The notes beneath the pieces are model-generated. The model ran no database searches and was not told the DNA's origin. It worked only from the letters and a program-made list of their open reading frames with translations. A DNA stretch of 64,000 nt from Gnetum montanum (taxonomy: Eukaryota > Streptophyta > Gnetopsida > Gnetales > Gnetaceae): positions 105,657 to 169,656 of the forward strand of contig MNCI01010074.1 of the NCBI GenBank assembly GCA_015680685.1, in the 5' to 3' direction. Below, piece after piece: positions 10,483 through 22,933 of the stretch (positions are counted from its first letter, which is position 1; the number at the start of each line of letters is the position of its first letter). Both the position numbers and the translations under genes were made by a program.

Positions 10483-12825
10483 GAACTAAAAATAGAATCT
10501 AATTTCTTAAGCTTTTATTGTAATATATATTTGTTGGTATGCTAGGACTATCAGGATTATGAACTTGGAGGATAAATTTTCAACCCTCCTTCTAACGCTA
10601 AAAGAACTATTGACAATCATTTGGGACACAACCACCAAAAAGTGCCTCGAATAGGATTTAGGTGCTCGCTGGTCTCTGGTAGCACTAAGGCCTAGATACT
10701 TCCAAATAGACTCTATAGTTAAACATGAGTATGTGTTTTTTGTTTTGAATGTTGAAATAGTTGAGTTGCATATAAAATTGTAATCAGCTATCATGAAAGA
10801 GATTTAGCCAACTTTGTAAAATACTGAGTTCCTGGAGATTTCTATTTTGTTCAATCACTTAGTCTATATGGTCCTTACAATACCTATTTATAACAAATAA
10901 AATTTTGCAAAAACCATTTGAGCATAACTTTATCAGTCTACTCCTAATTTCCCCCAAAGAGAGAAAGTTCCACAAGAAAACTAGAAATAGAGTAAGATTT
11001 AATGGAAAGAGAAAGAAAAGAAAGCATATTTATGTAAAAATCTCAAATATTTAAGTAAGGTAAATTGATATGAGGAAACACTTCACAATAAAGTTACCCC
11101 TAATTCAATATCTATGAATTGTCCAAGTTTTTTAGGCTCAAACAAGCAATTTCTAAAAGACAATCTGACTATACTACCAAAAATTACTACGTAAAAGAAC
11201 ACATACTAGTATTTATTTTGGTTAGATAATAGTTGTCAACGGTTGCATACAATAGAGCTTTCAAAGATTTTGTTGCAATTTCTACTCCACAACCAAACTG
11301 CAAACAATTATGACCAATTGCTTGGTATGTCGGTGCATCTTTTACTTTGAAAATCAAAATGATGATGTTTCCTCCTACAATTTCCACCCTCCAAAAGCTT
11401 TTAACACTAATGTCATTATGGCCATCATTGCAACTTAAGATGAAGAATTCTAGGATGCATGTGATGTGTGGCTTGCATTGATTCACAAGTATGACACTTT
11501 TGCTTACCAACTACTCTCATGGCTTTGTAAACCAAATTTCAAACTTAAGTGGAATCTACCCCTTTTCTGGTACTCTTCTCTTTCTTCTGAAAAATATATT
11601 GTTGAAATCATTAATTACTGTATTTTAGCTTATCTTTGACAAAAACTATTATGTATGTGGTAGGAATTGATTGATTTTAATGCCCCAAACGTGGTAGCAT
11701 GGAGAATACATGATAAGTGTTTGATGAAATGTTATGCATAGTAACATGCTTCACCATATTTGCCACTGCTTGAGCTGTTTGATTTGAGTCTCTTCTTAAT
11801 TTGATTAGAAAAATATAATCCAAAGGATTTTGTGTTGTGAACTTCATTCAAGTCTGTCATTGCTTTGGAGAAGATTTAGCTGGCATCATTCTTTACAATT
11901 CTTGGTTTTGCCATCTGGACTATTCTGCAGAGATGTATATATTTTCTTCCTTTTAAAATTTTTTAGAATTTTGGTGTAGGGAATAAACTTAAGAAAATTA
12001 ACTTTCCCAAAGTATAGTAGTTTAATTAATGGTATGGAAATTAAACACCCAAAATTTTGTGGAAAATATGTTGAACCTTCATAAGTTTTTAATGTTTCTA
12101 GATTTTTATCAATTGTATTATTTCTATGGGCCGTTTGTTTCATTGGATTAATTCCTAAGTACATACACTCATGTTATCACTATTTGTAAAGATATGATTG
12201 CTTGCCATATTCATGATAAATTATTTTCAAAAATCTCATATGCTTAACAATGTTTCACAAATGTTAGTGATAATGACCTCCATATTTAATTCGGCATTTA
12301 CCTCTTCTTTTTCTAGTTTTTAAAAGCTTATACATGTAGTCCATCCCATATATCTCATTATATATATCAGGCCTATTTTACTTTATTTCTACTATACTTA
12401 ATTCTTGCTTTCAAAATTGCACAATGCACAGAATATAACAACTATTATTGATAGCCCTTTGCTGCTCATTGTTTTAACAAGAATGATTATAATTCACCTT
12501 TGAGAAGGTGACTGATTGTTAATGTTCTAAGAAAACTACTTTGTACTATGCTTTGAAAATTTCATTCCACTGACCTAACTCTATCTTATAAATTATCCAA
12601 AGAGATCTATCTTAGATAGATTTTTATGGGACTTTAGAAATAACTCAATCTTTCTACCATCTTTTAATTAATGAATGCCCATTCAATTATTTTAATCCAA
12701 TGAATTCTTTTAAACCATATTGATGTTAATAAAAATTTTCAAGCACTACTCCTTTGAAATCATAAACCAATGCTCCATGAAATGGATAAAATGGCTAACA
12801 CATATATTCTATTATTTTTTTCAAT
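10483..12825. other. unassigned AT-rich interval; expected position of the R2 5' LTR
   Basis: By position, the R2 5' LTR and primer-binding site should lie here, but I find no TG...CA pair or direct repeat I can defend. A minus frame at 11187-11510 is open but matches no family I recognise. The left end of R3 is missing at 12825, so a deletion or insertion boundary lies close to that point. No RNA gene is seen. Confidence 0.4.
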
Positions 12826-15600
12826 TTGCAACTCCTTCATGCAGATGTCTGCTTTATTATAGGCATCTATCCCATCAATGATAGGCTACCACACCTCTCC
12901 TCCTTATTGGAGTTGCTGGAGGGCCTTGTTTACTTTTGCCTTAGCCACTTGGATATGTTTCTCATTCACCTCCATCTACAAGTCAACTTGGTCTCTGTGG
13001 TGATTCTTGACTCTCTCAAATTTGAGAGCCTCATTTTTGCAAGCAGCAATTTCAATGGTAGATTTGTAGCGTAAGGCACGAACTTCCTCCATAGAGAGAT
13101 TGTGATTCTTTGCTGCCAATTTCCTCAATTTTGTATTCACTTTGGATAGATACTCTTGTTATTGATGGATGAATTCTTGCATCTGTTGTTTTTGTGTATC
13201 AACATTTCAAAGGTGATGGTTTTATGCAGTCAACATTTCATTTTCTTGGTGCATATGAACCAAGTCCTTTTGAATTGAGTAGGTCTTTGCTTCAGCTATG
13301 GACTAGTTAAAGATGGCCATCACCATTCCCTCCTCAACTTATTTTAATCATTCCTGAAGCTGCTAAAAAGCTTCATCTCTCATTATTGTAGGGTTGAGGA
13401 GTGTAGAATTAGCAAAATAAGCATGCAATTCAACAACCTTCATGGTCAAGCATAGATTTTGTGCTTGAGCCATTTTAAGTTACCCTTTTAGGATGATACA
13501 TTTGCCCTTTTCTTTGAGCAACTCCAATTGGATTGCAGTAATGTTATCTAGAAAATCAAAGATGTTCAGAATCGGTTGCCTAGTCCCCACTAGTTGATCT
13601 AGCAACTCTTTGTGTTGGGCTACATTTAATTTTTTGCTAAAAGTTCCTATGAATGTTTGCACATCTCTAAGTGCAAAAATGTCTAGCACAGATGTTGTAG
13701 GTTCATTAAATGCCTTAGTGATTCTGTTAGCAACCACTTTTGTAGCTGTCTCCTACCTGTTGTGTTGCATCACTAATACAGTTTCCTCCTTGCTTTCCTC
13801 CAAGCGCATCGAAAAGGAGGTGACATTCCCAAAAATTTCTGGAGATAAATAGTGTTGAAAGAGAGACATTCTCACCTCTTGGGCACTAGGATTCAACCCT
13901 CTGGGTAGCTATGTTCATTAGGCTAAAAATATTGGTTCACCTTCCTCCATCTGACTAATTGTTTAAGCCACTTCATTAAGGTGACTCATCATAGGTTGAT
14001 ACATAGATGGATCCCCACCACTCATTCCTACTTGCTGCTCCTACTATTGCAAGAGCTACTCTCAGACTTTAGATAGGTGCTCAATGGCATTGCAAGCTTT
14101 TGTCATTGTTTCCTGAGTAGGCGGTGGAGGTGGCGATTGTTACTTCTCTTCTTTATACATGGTAGGCATCTTATCCTTCATCATTTCGGACCAAGAGGCA
14201 ATGGGAGTATGTCTAATTGTGTTATTGGCATAGCAAACTATCCCTACCTTTTTCCAAATTTTTCTGATAAGGCATGGGAAGTGTATGGTTTTTCTTCCAC
14301 ATTCATTCTCTTTAAAATGCTTTTCTATCTCTAGATAGATTAATTATGGAAGGTTTGCTAAAAATTTCTTGCTTAGAACAGCACATGCCCAAGAGGAGAA
14401 GGCAGTCACCTTACTAGGCCTCACTGTTGGATTAAGGTGATAGGTTGCTATCTTGAAGTATATGTGCTCTGCCAGTGTGAGTGCACCAAACTCCTTACGA
14501 TCAACCTTGTAACATCACTAGGTCCACTTCTTTTTTGCCTTTGGATCAGCTTACATATAAATTTCTACCAATTGTGTCCCAAAATCAAGCAACCCAAGAG
14601 CTTATGCAATGGCTTCTACCAAGTAGGACACTTGAATGTCTTTGATCTTCACAGTGGAACCTACTTTTCTATTATTCCAAAAGAGGTACATCTCTCCCAT
14701 GTACCACTTTCCATTGGAAGTGATGATTGGCCTCATGGGAGAGGTTTGCAACTATTTCTTTACTTCTGTAGGAGCATTTTCTAAGAATGGTCTAAAGTTT
14801 AATTCCTAGAGAATTGAGAATTAGACATCACGAGGCTTGATTATGTCGAGACAGGCTTATGTTAGTGTGACTTTAAGTTTCAGTACTGGCCCTGGTGCCT
14901 CTCCTTACTATGATTGTTCTGTTGTAGCCTCTTCCTTGGGAATTTTTCAAACTCATTCCACTTCAAGGTACTCCCAAAGAGTTCCATTACATGGGTTCAT
15001 TCTTCATATTCTTGGGTTTGTTCTTGCTAGCCCCTTCCAACTCTAGGTTGTTTCTCCCTTTATTGAGATGGTCCTCCCTCCTACAATTGTTTCAGTCTTG
15101 GTGCCATATATAATCCCAACATGACCATAGGTTAGTAATTATTGTGTAACATGAAACAATTGGGATACCTTATCTCATTAAGAAAGTTACACCTAGCAAA
15201 GTTGTGATTATGGCTAATTTGATCAACTTTAATCATTAGTTTATTTGTATTTTGATGTTAATAAGTGATTATAGTCATACCAGAGGCTATTGAAAGGGTT
15301 ACACTCTCAAAAATTAATGGTTTAATATCATTGTATTCATTAACCCTTTGGAGAAAATAATTTTTGTTAGAAACCTTAAGGTTTGTAGCCCTTCATGATG
15401 AATAGCTTATCACCAGTAGCTGCAAGATCAAAGAATGAAGTGGTATGGACAAATAGTTGGAAAGTTATGGGTTCTCAAAAGTTTTGGGCTTTGAAAAATG
15501 GCAAAACTTCCTCTCTTGTGAAGCAAACGATAAAAATTTCAAAGTGTTTAGTGATATTTATAGAATTTTTGTGTTATGTTGACAGGGCCTAGTTGATGAG
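12826..15600 (-). pseudogene. ORF2 of R3: coiled coil plus plant-transposon-like domain
   Basis: Minus strand, matching R4 40400-42620 over most of its length. At 14150-14750 it reads WYMGEMYLFWNNRKVGSTV, AIYFKIATYHLNP-type and GRKT.HFPCLI segments, similar in layout to the domain called putative plant transposon protein (Transposase_32). A long helical part follows, read as repeated Q/E/K heptad-like segments (13480-13737: SKKLNVAQHKELLDQLV), and ends near IIDGIDAYNKAD at 12830. Many stops. It follows integrase and precedes the lost 3' LTR, the place of an env-like frame in Athila elements. The function is unknown and the domain call is by eye. Confidence 0.6.
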
Positions 15601-16373
15601 GCCTTGTTGATGGGGTCGATTGCATTGACTAGGCTTAGTCGACGTAGCTATTGATGACCATTAACTTTGGGAAAACTTTGAAAATAAAAGGAATTTTTAA
15701 GTGAAATGGGGATCAAATGGAAGCCCAAAAAGCCATGAACATGAGGAAAATAGTAGAAGAGGATGTTGGAGTTCTAACAATACAAACAATTGAGAAAATG
15801 GTTAGAAAATGAAATTTTATGAATGCTTAAGGAGCACAAAGTTAGATGCACAATGGGGCATGCAAAAGATATGATTGCAACAATGTTTAAGGTAAAGATC
15901 TTAACTATCCAAACCAAGATATATGTAAGTGCATCCTCCCCATAGTAAGAACATGTCCTTTTTGCCCTTGCATAACCTCAACTATGGAGTTTGTGGGCCC
16001 CGTAGACAAGTAATGGTTATGAAAAGTTAAGGGCCAACCTGGAAGAATCTATCCAAGAATTTCAACACATAAAACTAAGACATTAAGCATAACATGGAAA
16101 CTAGCAATGAGGTGAGTGATGGACAACCTAAGTAAATGATTAATAGGATGGAATGAAGTCCTAAATCATTGTCACATGAAGTCCCTTGTGGAAATTATGT
16201 TTAAATGATTTGATAAAGTCCAACCTTAGTCCAAACCAAAACCTCAAAACTTTCAGTGAGTTCACATCACCACTCTAAGACTAGTCCACTCCTCAAAACA
16301 CAAGCATGCACCATAGATTAAACATCGTTGCTTATTTATGAGGAGGTAGGAAGTGAAAAAGGGCCTTAGTATC
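15601..16373 (-). other. R3 spacer between integrase and ORF2 (left part)
   Basis: Matches R4 42830-43645: both carry the gacagggcc / cctcgtcgatgc motif, ggtcctccccatagtaag and ggaagtgagag...gccttagt. No coding frame is shared. The match ends at gccttagt (16370), where the Penelope-like array begins. Confidence 0.7.
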
Positions 16374-16584
16374 TCAGCTTTGCCAAAAGATCTGATTCAA
16401 TCACCGATCACTCTTTGGAAAACTATTTGTAACATATGCGAGTACCACTTTGACCTGTATGATTAGGGCTCGTTCTATTTTTTGTTTTTATTGCTTTTTA
16501 TTTTGAAGTTGGGAGCTTATAAATTCATGTACTAACATGCTTATTTCCTTGCCTTTGCAGCTTCGGCTACTTGGCTGCATTACC

Positions 16585-16629
16585 TTAGAACATTGATGAG
16601 GGGTGCAAGTCCCTAAAAATTTTTTGTGT
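16585..16629 (+). ncRNA. hammerhead-like motif in U1 (core mutated)
   Basis: Core TTGATGA (593-599), GGGG, loop TGCAAGT, CCCT, AAA, seven bases, then TGTGT that can pair with the upstream GAACA. The layout equals the other copies, but C3 is T and the GAA is AAA, so this copy should be inactive. Confidence 0.55.
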
Positions 16630-17227
16630 AGCAACTAACGTTGTGCAATGCTATGAGCTTTTTTATTTCTAACTATTTTTTATAGTTTTGCAATTTCTCC
16701 TTTACTGTGTTACCATTCCTTTGCCAAGCTGCACAAGATCTATTCAAAATTTTTTAAGTCCTAAAATTTCTATCTATCTTTTTGTCTTGAAAAGGTTGAA
16801 CTTTGCTTGCTAGCCTTCTTCTACTGTTCTATGGTTTCTAACCATTTTCATTCTCTTGTTTTTGGTTAGACATATCCATTGCAGGTTCATTATGGTTGAT
16901 TCTCATTATTAGATATCACAGACCAAGGCATGATTCTACCTCTAGTCCTATGTCTTAGGAAACCACTCAGCTTACGTGGATCCTCTTGGTTGTGGTTTCT
17001 TTTGATACTTTTCTTCTTCAGTTTACCACTTCACTCACTTGTAGCTTTCCTTTAGTTTCATTGTAGCTCTTCTCTCTACTGCTATTAGACTCTAGCATCG
17101 TTGTAGCTCTTTACTCTGTCATTGTTGATGGACTCCATTCATTTCCATTGCCGATGAACGCTTGCGATCTTGTCATTCTATAGTGTTATCAAACCCCTCA
17201 TGTCCACTTATCAAACATAAGGGAATT

Positions 17228-17248
17228 CCTAAACCCTAAATCCTAAAC
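17228..17248 (+). repeat. telomere-like tract between U1 internal and U2
   Basis: Three degenerate units (cctaaaccctaaatcctaaac) of the plant telomere repeat, C-rich strand on +, at the junction of internal segment and next pLTR. Confidence 0.7.
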
Positions 17249-17499
17249 TTTTTCAGCTCTGCTAAAATATCTAATTCAATCACTTATTGTTCTTTGGAAA
17301 ACTGTTTGTAACATATGCCAATACCGCTTCCCACCCCTATCTTAGCCTATACGAGTGGGGCCTGTCCGATTTTTTATTTTTATGACTTTCTATTTTTCAT
17401 TTTTATTTCTTTCTATTTTGAAGTTGGGAGCTTATAAATTCATAAACTAGCATGCTCATTTTCTTGCCTTTGCAATTTTGGCTACCTGGCCACATTACC

Positions 17500-17545
17500 T
17501 TAGCACACTGATGAGGGGTGCAAGTGCCTGAAAATGTTTTGTGTA
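17500..17545 (+). ncRNA. hammerhead-like ribozyme motif in U2
   Basis: Stem I strand GCACA (503-507), intact core CTGATGA (17508-17514), GGGG, loop TGCAAGT, GCCT, intact GAA (17530-17532), AATGTTT (AA/TT stem III with a two-base loop, then the cleavage base), TGTGT (17540-17544) closing stem I. All core residues are present; stem II is weakened to three pairs. Type I topology, as known for Penelope-like elements. Confidence 0.7.
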
Positions 17546-18380
17546 ATAACTAACGTTGTGCAATGCTATGAGCTTTTATGTTTCTAACTGTTTTTTCCAG
17601 GTCTATAATTTTTCCTCTACTGCGTTACCTTTCCTTTGCCAAGCTACACAAGATCCATTCAAAATTTTTTAAGTCCTAAAATTTCTATTTATCTTGCTGC
17701 CTTGGAAAAGTTGAACTTTGCTTACCAGCCTTTTTCTGCTATTCTTTGGTTTCTAACCATTTTCATTCTCTTGTTTTTGGTTAGACATATCCATTGCAAG
17801 TTCATCACGGTTGATTCTCATTGCTAGACTTCATGAACCACGACATGATTCTACACCTAGTCTCGTGTCTTGGGAAACTGCCTGGCTTTCATGGATCCTC
17901 TTAGTTGTGGTTTCATCTAATATTGTTCTTCTTTAGTATCACCATTTCATTTACAACTTTCCTTCAGCACCATTGTAGCTCTTCTCTCCATCGTTGTTGG
18001 ATTCCAGTGCCGTTGTAGCTCTTCACTTCGTCGTTGTTCATGGATTCCATTCGTTGCCATTGTCGATGAACACTTTTGATCTTGTCATTTTATAGTGTTG
18101 TTGAACCCCTCATGTCCACCGATCAAACATGAGGACATTTCTAAACCCTATACTTTTTTAGCTTTGCCAAAAGATCTGATTCAATCACCAATCGCTCTTT
18201 GGAAAACTATTTGTAACAAATGCTAGTATTGCTTCCCATGCCCATCTTAGCCTATATGAGTGAGGCTCGTTCTATTTTATGTTTTTATTGCTTTCTATTT
18301 TGAAGTTTGGAGCCTATAAATTCATGTACTGGCATACTTATTTCCTTGCCTTTGTAGCTTCAGCTACCAAGCTACATTTC

Positions 18381-18427
18381 CTTAGCACACTGATGAGGGG
18401 TGCAAGTCCCCAAAAATTTTTTGTGTA
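18381..18427 (+). ncRNA. hammerhead-like motif in U3
   Basis: CTGATGA at 18390-18396, perfect stem II GGGG/CCCC around TGCAAGT, then AAA in place of GAA (18412-18414), a seven-base stem III segment and TGTGT at 18422-18426 facing GCACA. One core substitution (G12 to A). Confidence 0.65.
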
Positions 18428-18569
18428 ACATCTAATTTTGTGCAATGCTATGAGCTTTTCTATTTCTAACTATTTTTTACAATTCTATAATTTTTTCTCT
18501 ACTATGTTATCGTTCCTTTGCCAAGCCACATAAGATCCATTCAAAATTTTTTAAGTCCTAAAATTTTTT

Positions 18570-18612
18570 AAACCCTAAATCCTAAACCCTATACTAAACC
18601 CTAAACCCTAAA
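18570..18612 (+). repeat. telomere-like tract (AAACCCT)n
   Basis: About six units: AAACCCT, AAATCCT, AAACCCT, a short ATA interruption, then AAACCCT twice and a final AAAC. This is the plant telomere repeat, C-rich strand on +, between the 3' end of the U dimer and the 5' pLTR of the RT element. It is the longest such tract in the window. Confidence 0.9.
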
Positions 18613-18890
18613 CTTGATCGACTTCACCAAAAAGATACGACACTCCAGAATGTCATTCCAGATGTGATCGCTTGTTAGCAAAATCATAAAAAGTTAGGTT
18701 CTCTTCTAGTTAGAAATAGATTCAAGTGCTTTGTCCCACCCCCACTTTGGCCAGAACGAGTGGGCCTAATTAAATTAGTTTTTTCCTTTAAAATTTAAAT
18801 TTATTTTTGCCTCCAAAATTTAGATTTGACTAAGTTGGGACACTATAAACTCAGGCACTTATGCTCTTGACATTACATAACTTAGCCTAA

Positions 18891-18934
18891 GACATACTGA
18901 TGAGGGGTGTGATTCCTTGAAAACATTTTATGTT
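18891..18934 (+). ncRNA. hammerhead-like ribozyme motif in V1 (best preserved)
   Basis: Stem I: GACATA (18891-18896) pairs over six positions with TATGTT (18929-18934). Core CTGATGA (18897-18903) and GAA (18919-18921) are intact. Stem II is GGGG/CCTT around TGTGATT, with two G-U pairs. AACATTT forms a two-pair stem III and ends in the cleavage base. Stem I differs from the U copies but remains paired, with C-G replaced by U-A at its second position. Confidence 0.75.
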
Positions 18935-19107
18935 ATAGCTCTGCTTTATTTAATGTTAATTTGAGATTTTTCATTCATTCTATTCTTTAACTTTTTCTTG
19001 CTCTCCTCTAGTTTCTAATTCCATCTTTTCGTTAACCGCACAAGATCCCAACAGAATTTTTTTAGCTAACCCCAAAATTTTTTATCTATCTTGTTGCCTA
19101 ACAAAAA

Positions 19108-20135
19108 TGAGCTCTATAGGTCAGCATTCATTTACTTTTGATCAACCAAATCTTGCAGGTTCCAAGCATGAGTTGAATTCAGATCCTTCTATAAGCTCTT
19201 CACAGAAATGATCGCATACATTGGATCCTTTATCGAAACAGAATATGAATCTAGTTGTAGGGTTGTGTCTTGTGAACCAACGAGTTCACGATGATCCTTC
19301 TGGTTTCATAGATGCATTTCTTGAGGCCTTCTTCAGAACCAAATGAAAAGTTGATGAACTTTGCTCCAATCTTTCTCTTTGTCAACAATAACTTTCAGAA
19401 GCTCATTCACAATGTGCTACTCTTCAACAACAGCTTCATGATGCTTAAGCCTCTATTCCTATCTTCAATGATGCTTCTATAATTTCTGAAGTTTGGCAGG
19501 AAATGATTAAGACTGTAGCTAAAGGTTTTTGCAAACACTTTTATGCTATTGATTACTCATGTCGGACCAATGAACGAATTGAGCAGCTTCATGTAGAAAA
19601 GTTGTTGGTGCATAGTTTTCGAATTTCAACTCCAGGTCTTAAAGCCTCTTCTCTAAAAGGAGATGTCATCCTCCAACAAAAATTTTCTACACTTTAGCAT
19701 GAAGACAACCTTAGGCTTCAAGAAGCCTACCTTCATGCTGAAATCATCTCAACAGAAGCTCATTGTCAAAAGGTGAAGTCTTTTCCACATGATATAATGT
19801 AAAAGCTGGTTGAATGCATTTCTTGCATTCAACAACCACCCCTATTTCAAAATGCACTAATGCAGGCATACACCAAGAAACTAGAGGAGGCTTTCATCAA
19901 TGAATGTCTTCAATTTGACATTTGTACCAATGCCTGAAGAAAAGTAGAGGAGCAACGTAAGAATGCAATGTCTGTTGCCGAAGTTGAGGCAAACCTTCTT
20001 GATCTCCTTCCCATGGCCAAGGAATTTTGTAAAGAAATCATGCATCAAGAGTGGGATGCAACATTTCAAAAAGTTAGGGAATGGTTGAAAGATTGCAGTG
20101 TCATTTCTCAAAATTTCTCTTTGCATCGAAACTAG
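19108..20135 (+). pseudogene. N-terminal (ORF1-like) coiled-coil frame of the Penelope-like element
   Basis: From ATG 19108 (MSSIGQHSFTFDQPN...) one frame runs to about 20135 with six or more in-frame stops and little frameshifting. The middle (19503-19697) reads WQEMIKTVAKGFCKHFYAI then ERIEQLHVEKLLVH; later HEDNLRLQEAYLHAEI and TKKLEEAFINECLQ. The composition is helical and charged, suggesting a coiled coil. No GIY-YIG, zinc knuckle or protease motif is seen. The role is unknown; coiled-coil first frames occur in some endonuclease-lacking Penelope-like elements, but this match is by type, not sequence. Confidence 0.5.
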
Positions 20136-21171
20136 CACTAAAAATGGTAGAACCGTAGCACGTAGATAAATCATAATTTCTCACAACAGCAACATTCATC
20201 GGGTTCCTCCCAGCCCTCGAATGGGCTTAACCTCGATCTGCCTCTACCAGATCTGCATCAACCCTCCCCCACCTCATGGTGGTAGAATTAGAACCAGATC
20301 TGGGAAAAACAACAACAAAAATAGTAGCAAAATTTTGACCAAAACCAGCAGAACCATTAGTAAAAGCAACATTAGCAAAATCAACGGTAGAACCCTGACT
20401 CCTACACATGGCAGCAAGATTGCAATAGGTAGAATTTTTGTTGGTTAGATGGTGGTTTTTGCAATGGGAGGACTGCAACCCGTGGTCAATCGATGATCAA
20501 TCACAACATGGTTTAGAATATAGGGATGTGTCAGGGTTCACGCGATGTACGATAGAATTTTCAGGCCATGCGTGATAGCACGTGTGGTAGCCAACAGCAA
20601 ACTAGGGTCGTGCATGTCAATCAACCAAAAGGTGCACCTGTGACAGATCGCAGCCATGGTAGAGACTCTCAACAATTTTTTAATGACTCCAATAGTAATG
20701 GCAAATTGTACACAAATCAGGTTTCACAGCAACCATTTAATGATGATAGATTTTTCAACTGTGGTTTTGATAATAGTGGTTTTGTGAATGACAAATGACA
20801 TGATTCAAATGTAAATTTAATCTTGAAGAGCCCAACTTGTACCAATTCACTATGGGCTGGGCCCCACAATCAAGCACAATGTCAAACCCATCCACCCGAA
20901 TCCAACATAACCCAAACCTAAACCCAACCCTATCTGCCTCCTTCAGCCAATTTCAATTTTAAGAAACCTTGACCTCCACACCTATTGCCTCTAGGCCATT
21001 TGTTTTGATCTCTACCCTAAGTAACTCTTCACCAAATCTAACTTCTACATTATTTACGCCACTACCCGTACACTCCACCCATCAAATTTTGCACTGCACA
21101 CCTAGAAACCCTCACCAAGCTCGCACTTAACCTTCTAGTGATCTACCATCAACCAAAAATCGTATGCATGT
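20136..21171 (+). other. Q/N-rich linker region of the Penelope-like element
   Basis: The reading continues as glutamine-, asparagine- and serine-rich sequence (FNDSNSNGKLYTNQVSQQPF at 20679-20738), interrupted by stops, then a proline/leucine-rich part at 20880-21170. This looks like a disordered linker between ORF1 and RT. The opposite-strand frame at 20227-20478 is a shadow. Confidence 0.4.
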
Positions 21172-22850
21172 TTGCTCTTTGCACGTAAAACAATTCACAA
21201 AATCAAAAACCACATCTCTAAATTCATAATCCACAATTTTTCATCACACACTCTTTTGGCAAACAAAATCAAGGTTCTGGGCTATGGACTAAAATTTATC
21301 TCTCGGCCCCTTCCCATAGATCAAAAATCCATTCTCAAAGAATTCACCACTTTTGCTTGGCTTCTTCATCTTCAGAATTTCTTTAAAAATAAATTTGAAG
21401 ACATTTTCATCTTCACTATTTATTATGGCAACCCAAATTGCAAAAAAAAAAAAAAACTCTGCCAACATAGTAATTGGAATCCTCCAGTAAGTAGCTTCAA
21501 TCCCGAGCTTAAAAATTGCATTCACAATTGTCATGCTTCCATTCAAGCTGCACTCTCCTCCATTGATTTCAACAACTGATCGTCCCTTCCTCATCATCTT
21601 CTTGGAGCACTTCGTAAACTTAAAAAAGACACAAACATCGTCATTTAGCCTACAAATAAAAATTTTGAAATTTGTGTCTTGGATTCCTTTTGGTATCTTC
21701 AAGAAGCAACCAAGAAACTATCCGATTTGAATGTCTACCTATGTGTGGATTCTGTTCCATGGGATGAACTTTGTCATTGACTTTTTTCTATTGTCAATCG
21801 TTACCACAAGCTTTTAACAATTTTAAGGATTCAATTCTTCAATGCAAGGCCTCCAAACCTTGTCATGTCTATTTAATCTCTAAAATTCACAAACATGTAA
21901 TGGTTGGCCACCCAATCTACTCTTACATAGGTTATGTGCTTCAACTCACCTCACGTCTCCTCCATTATTCGTTCTTTCCCATTCTATGTTCTCAACCATA
22001 TCACCTTTAGGATTCCTCTACCTTGATCCATGATCTCCATTCAAGAGCTCTATCTCTTAACGTACTTCTCTTTACATTTGATGTAGAATCTCTTTACCCT
22101 AGCATCCCCACCAATCATGGCATCATTGTCCTCAAAGATATGATTGAGACATTTTTTTGTAAATCCATTCCCCTTGCAGAATCTCTACAACAATGCCATT
22201 ATGGAGCTCACTTCATTAGTACATTGAGAACACTACTTGGAATTCAATAAAGTACATTACAAACAAATCAAAGGTACTATAATGGGTAGTAACTTTGTCA
22301 TTGTCTACGCATGCATTTTTTTGTGTCATCTTGAAAAGCAAGTTTTCATAGCTCTAGACTTCCAAAATCTTTTGTCTTTCAAAAGATTCATCGATGATGC
22401 TTTTGGCATCTGAAGTGGTTTTGAAGATTCCCTTTTCCTTCTTCTCTCTTGATATGGTAATGTTTATCCATCAATCAACATTACCCCCACCATTTCTGAT
22501 TCCACAATTAATATTTTGAATGTTACTTTCTTTAAGGGTCCTCATTTTGCTAACACTGGTATTTTATCTACTAAGTATTATTAAAAATCCTTGAATGCCT
22601 AGCAGTACATCGCTTTCTCCTCTTAACATCCTTTCCATAAAAAAATCATTTATCATTGCAAAACTTAAACAGTACCTCATCAAGGAATCATATCTTGGTG
22701 ATCTTCAGTAGATTTGGCATCAACTTTTTCGATAACTATGTGCTTGAGGGTATCCTTCTCAATTGTTGGTCAAATGCTTCAACCTTGTTCCTACTACATC
22801 ACATTGATCACTTCTAGCTAGACTCTAACAAAGTAATGACATTCATGTTA
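21172..22850 (+). pseudogene. Penelope-type reverse transcriptase
   Basis: Would copy element RNA by target-primed synthesis in the nucleus. Ordered matches to Penelope-like RTs: LGYGLKFISRPLP and FTTFAWLLHLQNFF (N-terminal part); LRKLKKDTNIVI, stop, PTNKN and YLQEATKKLSD; VYLISKIHKH; LLFTFDVESLYPSIPTNHGI; KVHYKQIKGTIMGSNF; the catalytic box FKRFIDDAFGI; YIAFSS, stop, HPFHKK; and a GYPSQLL-like thumb segment near 22740. LTR-retrotransposon RTs lack the KIHK, SLYPSIP and RFIDD combination. About ten stops and at least two frame changes make it inactive. The catalytic Asp pair is kept. No GIY-YIG domain follows. Confidence 0.85.
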
Positions 22851-22933
22851 GGAAATAGATCTCTCTCATCTTTAAACTAGATTTTAGTCCTTCTACTAAA
22901 TCCTTGAACGTGAGGGCCTTCCTAAACCCTATG

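Larger units (their letters stand above)
16374..18566 (+). mobile_element. non-autonomous Penelope-like unit, head-to-tail dimer (U1-U2-U3)
   Basis: Three copies of the U pLTR start at 16374, 17249 and 18151, each opening with agctttgccaaaagatc or a variant and ending in tccattcaaaattttttaag. Two internal segments of ~460 bp (16769-17230, 17683-18145) separate them and contain a ttgcaggttcat-like stretch and repeated gttgtagctcttc motifs. Internal segments carry no long ORF. The pattern LTR-int-LTR-int-LTR is what a dimeric or circular template would give. Confidence 0.75.

Noticed and set aside
10619-10650. Possible R2 primer-binding site (tggtggttgtgtccca on the minus strand) next to an LTR-like gca end
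   Set aside because: Could not match it to a plant tRNA 3' end with confidence, and no paired LTR was found.
11187-11510. 107-codon minus-strand frame in the unassigned interval
   Set aside because: Open but without a recognisable family, no conserved copy in the window and no promoter or splice context. Chance frames of this size occur in AT-rich DNA.
18570-18612. True chromosome end or interstitial telomere from chromosome fusion
   Set aside because: Only about six imperfect units, placed exactly at retroelement boundaries and in one orientation; the element explanation is simpler.
20227-20478. 83-codon minus-strand frame
   Set aside because: Antisense shadow of the Q/N-rich part of the Penelope-like element; no start context or family.
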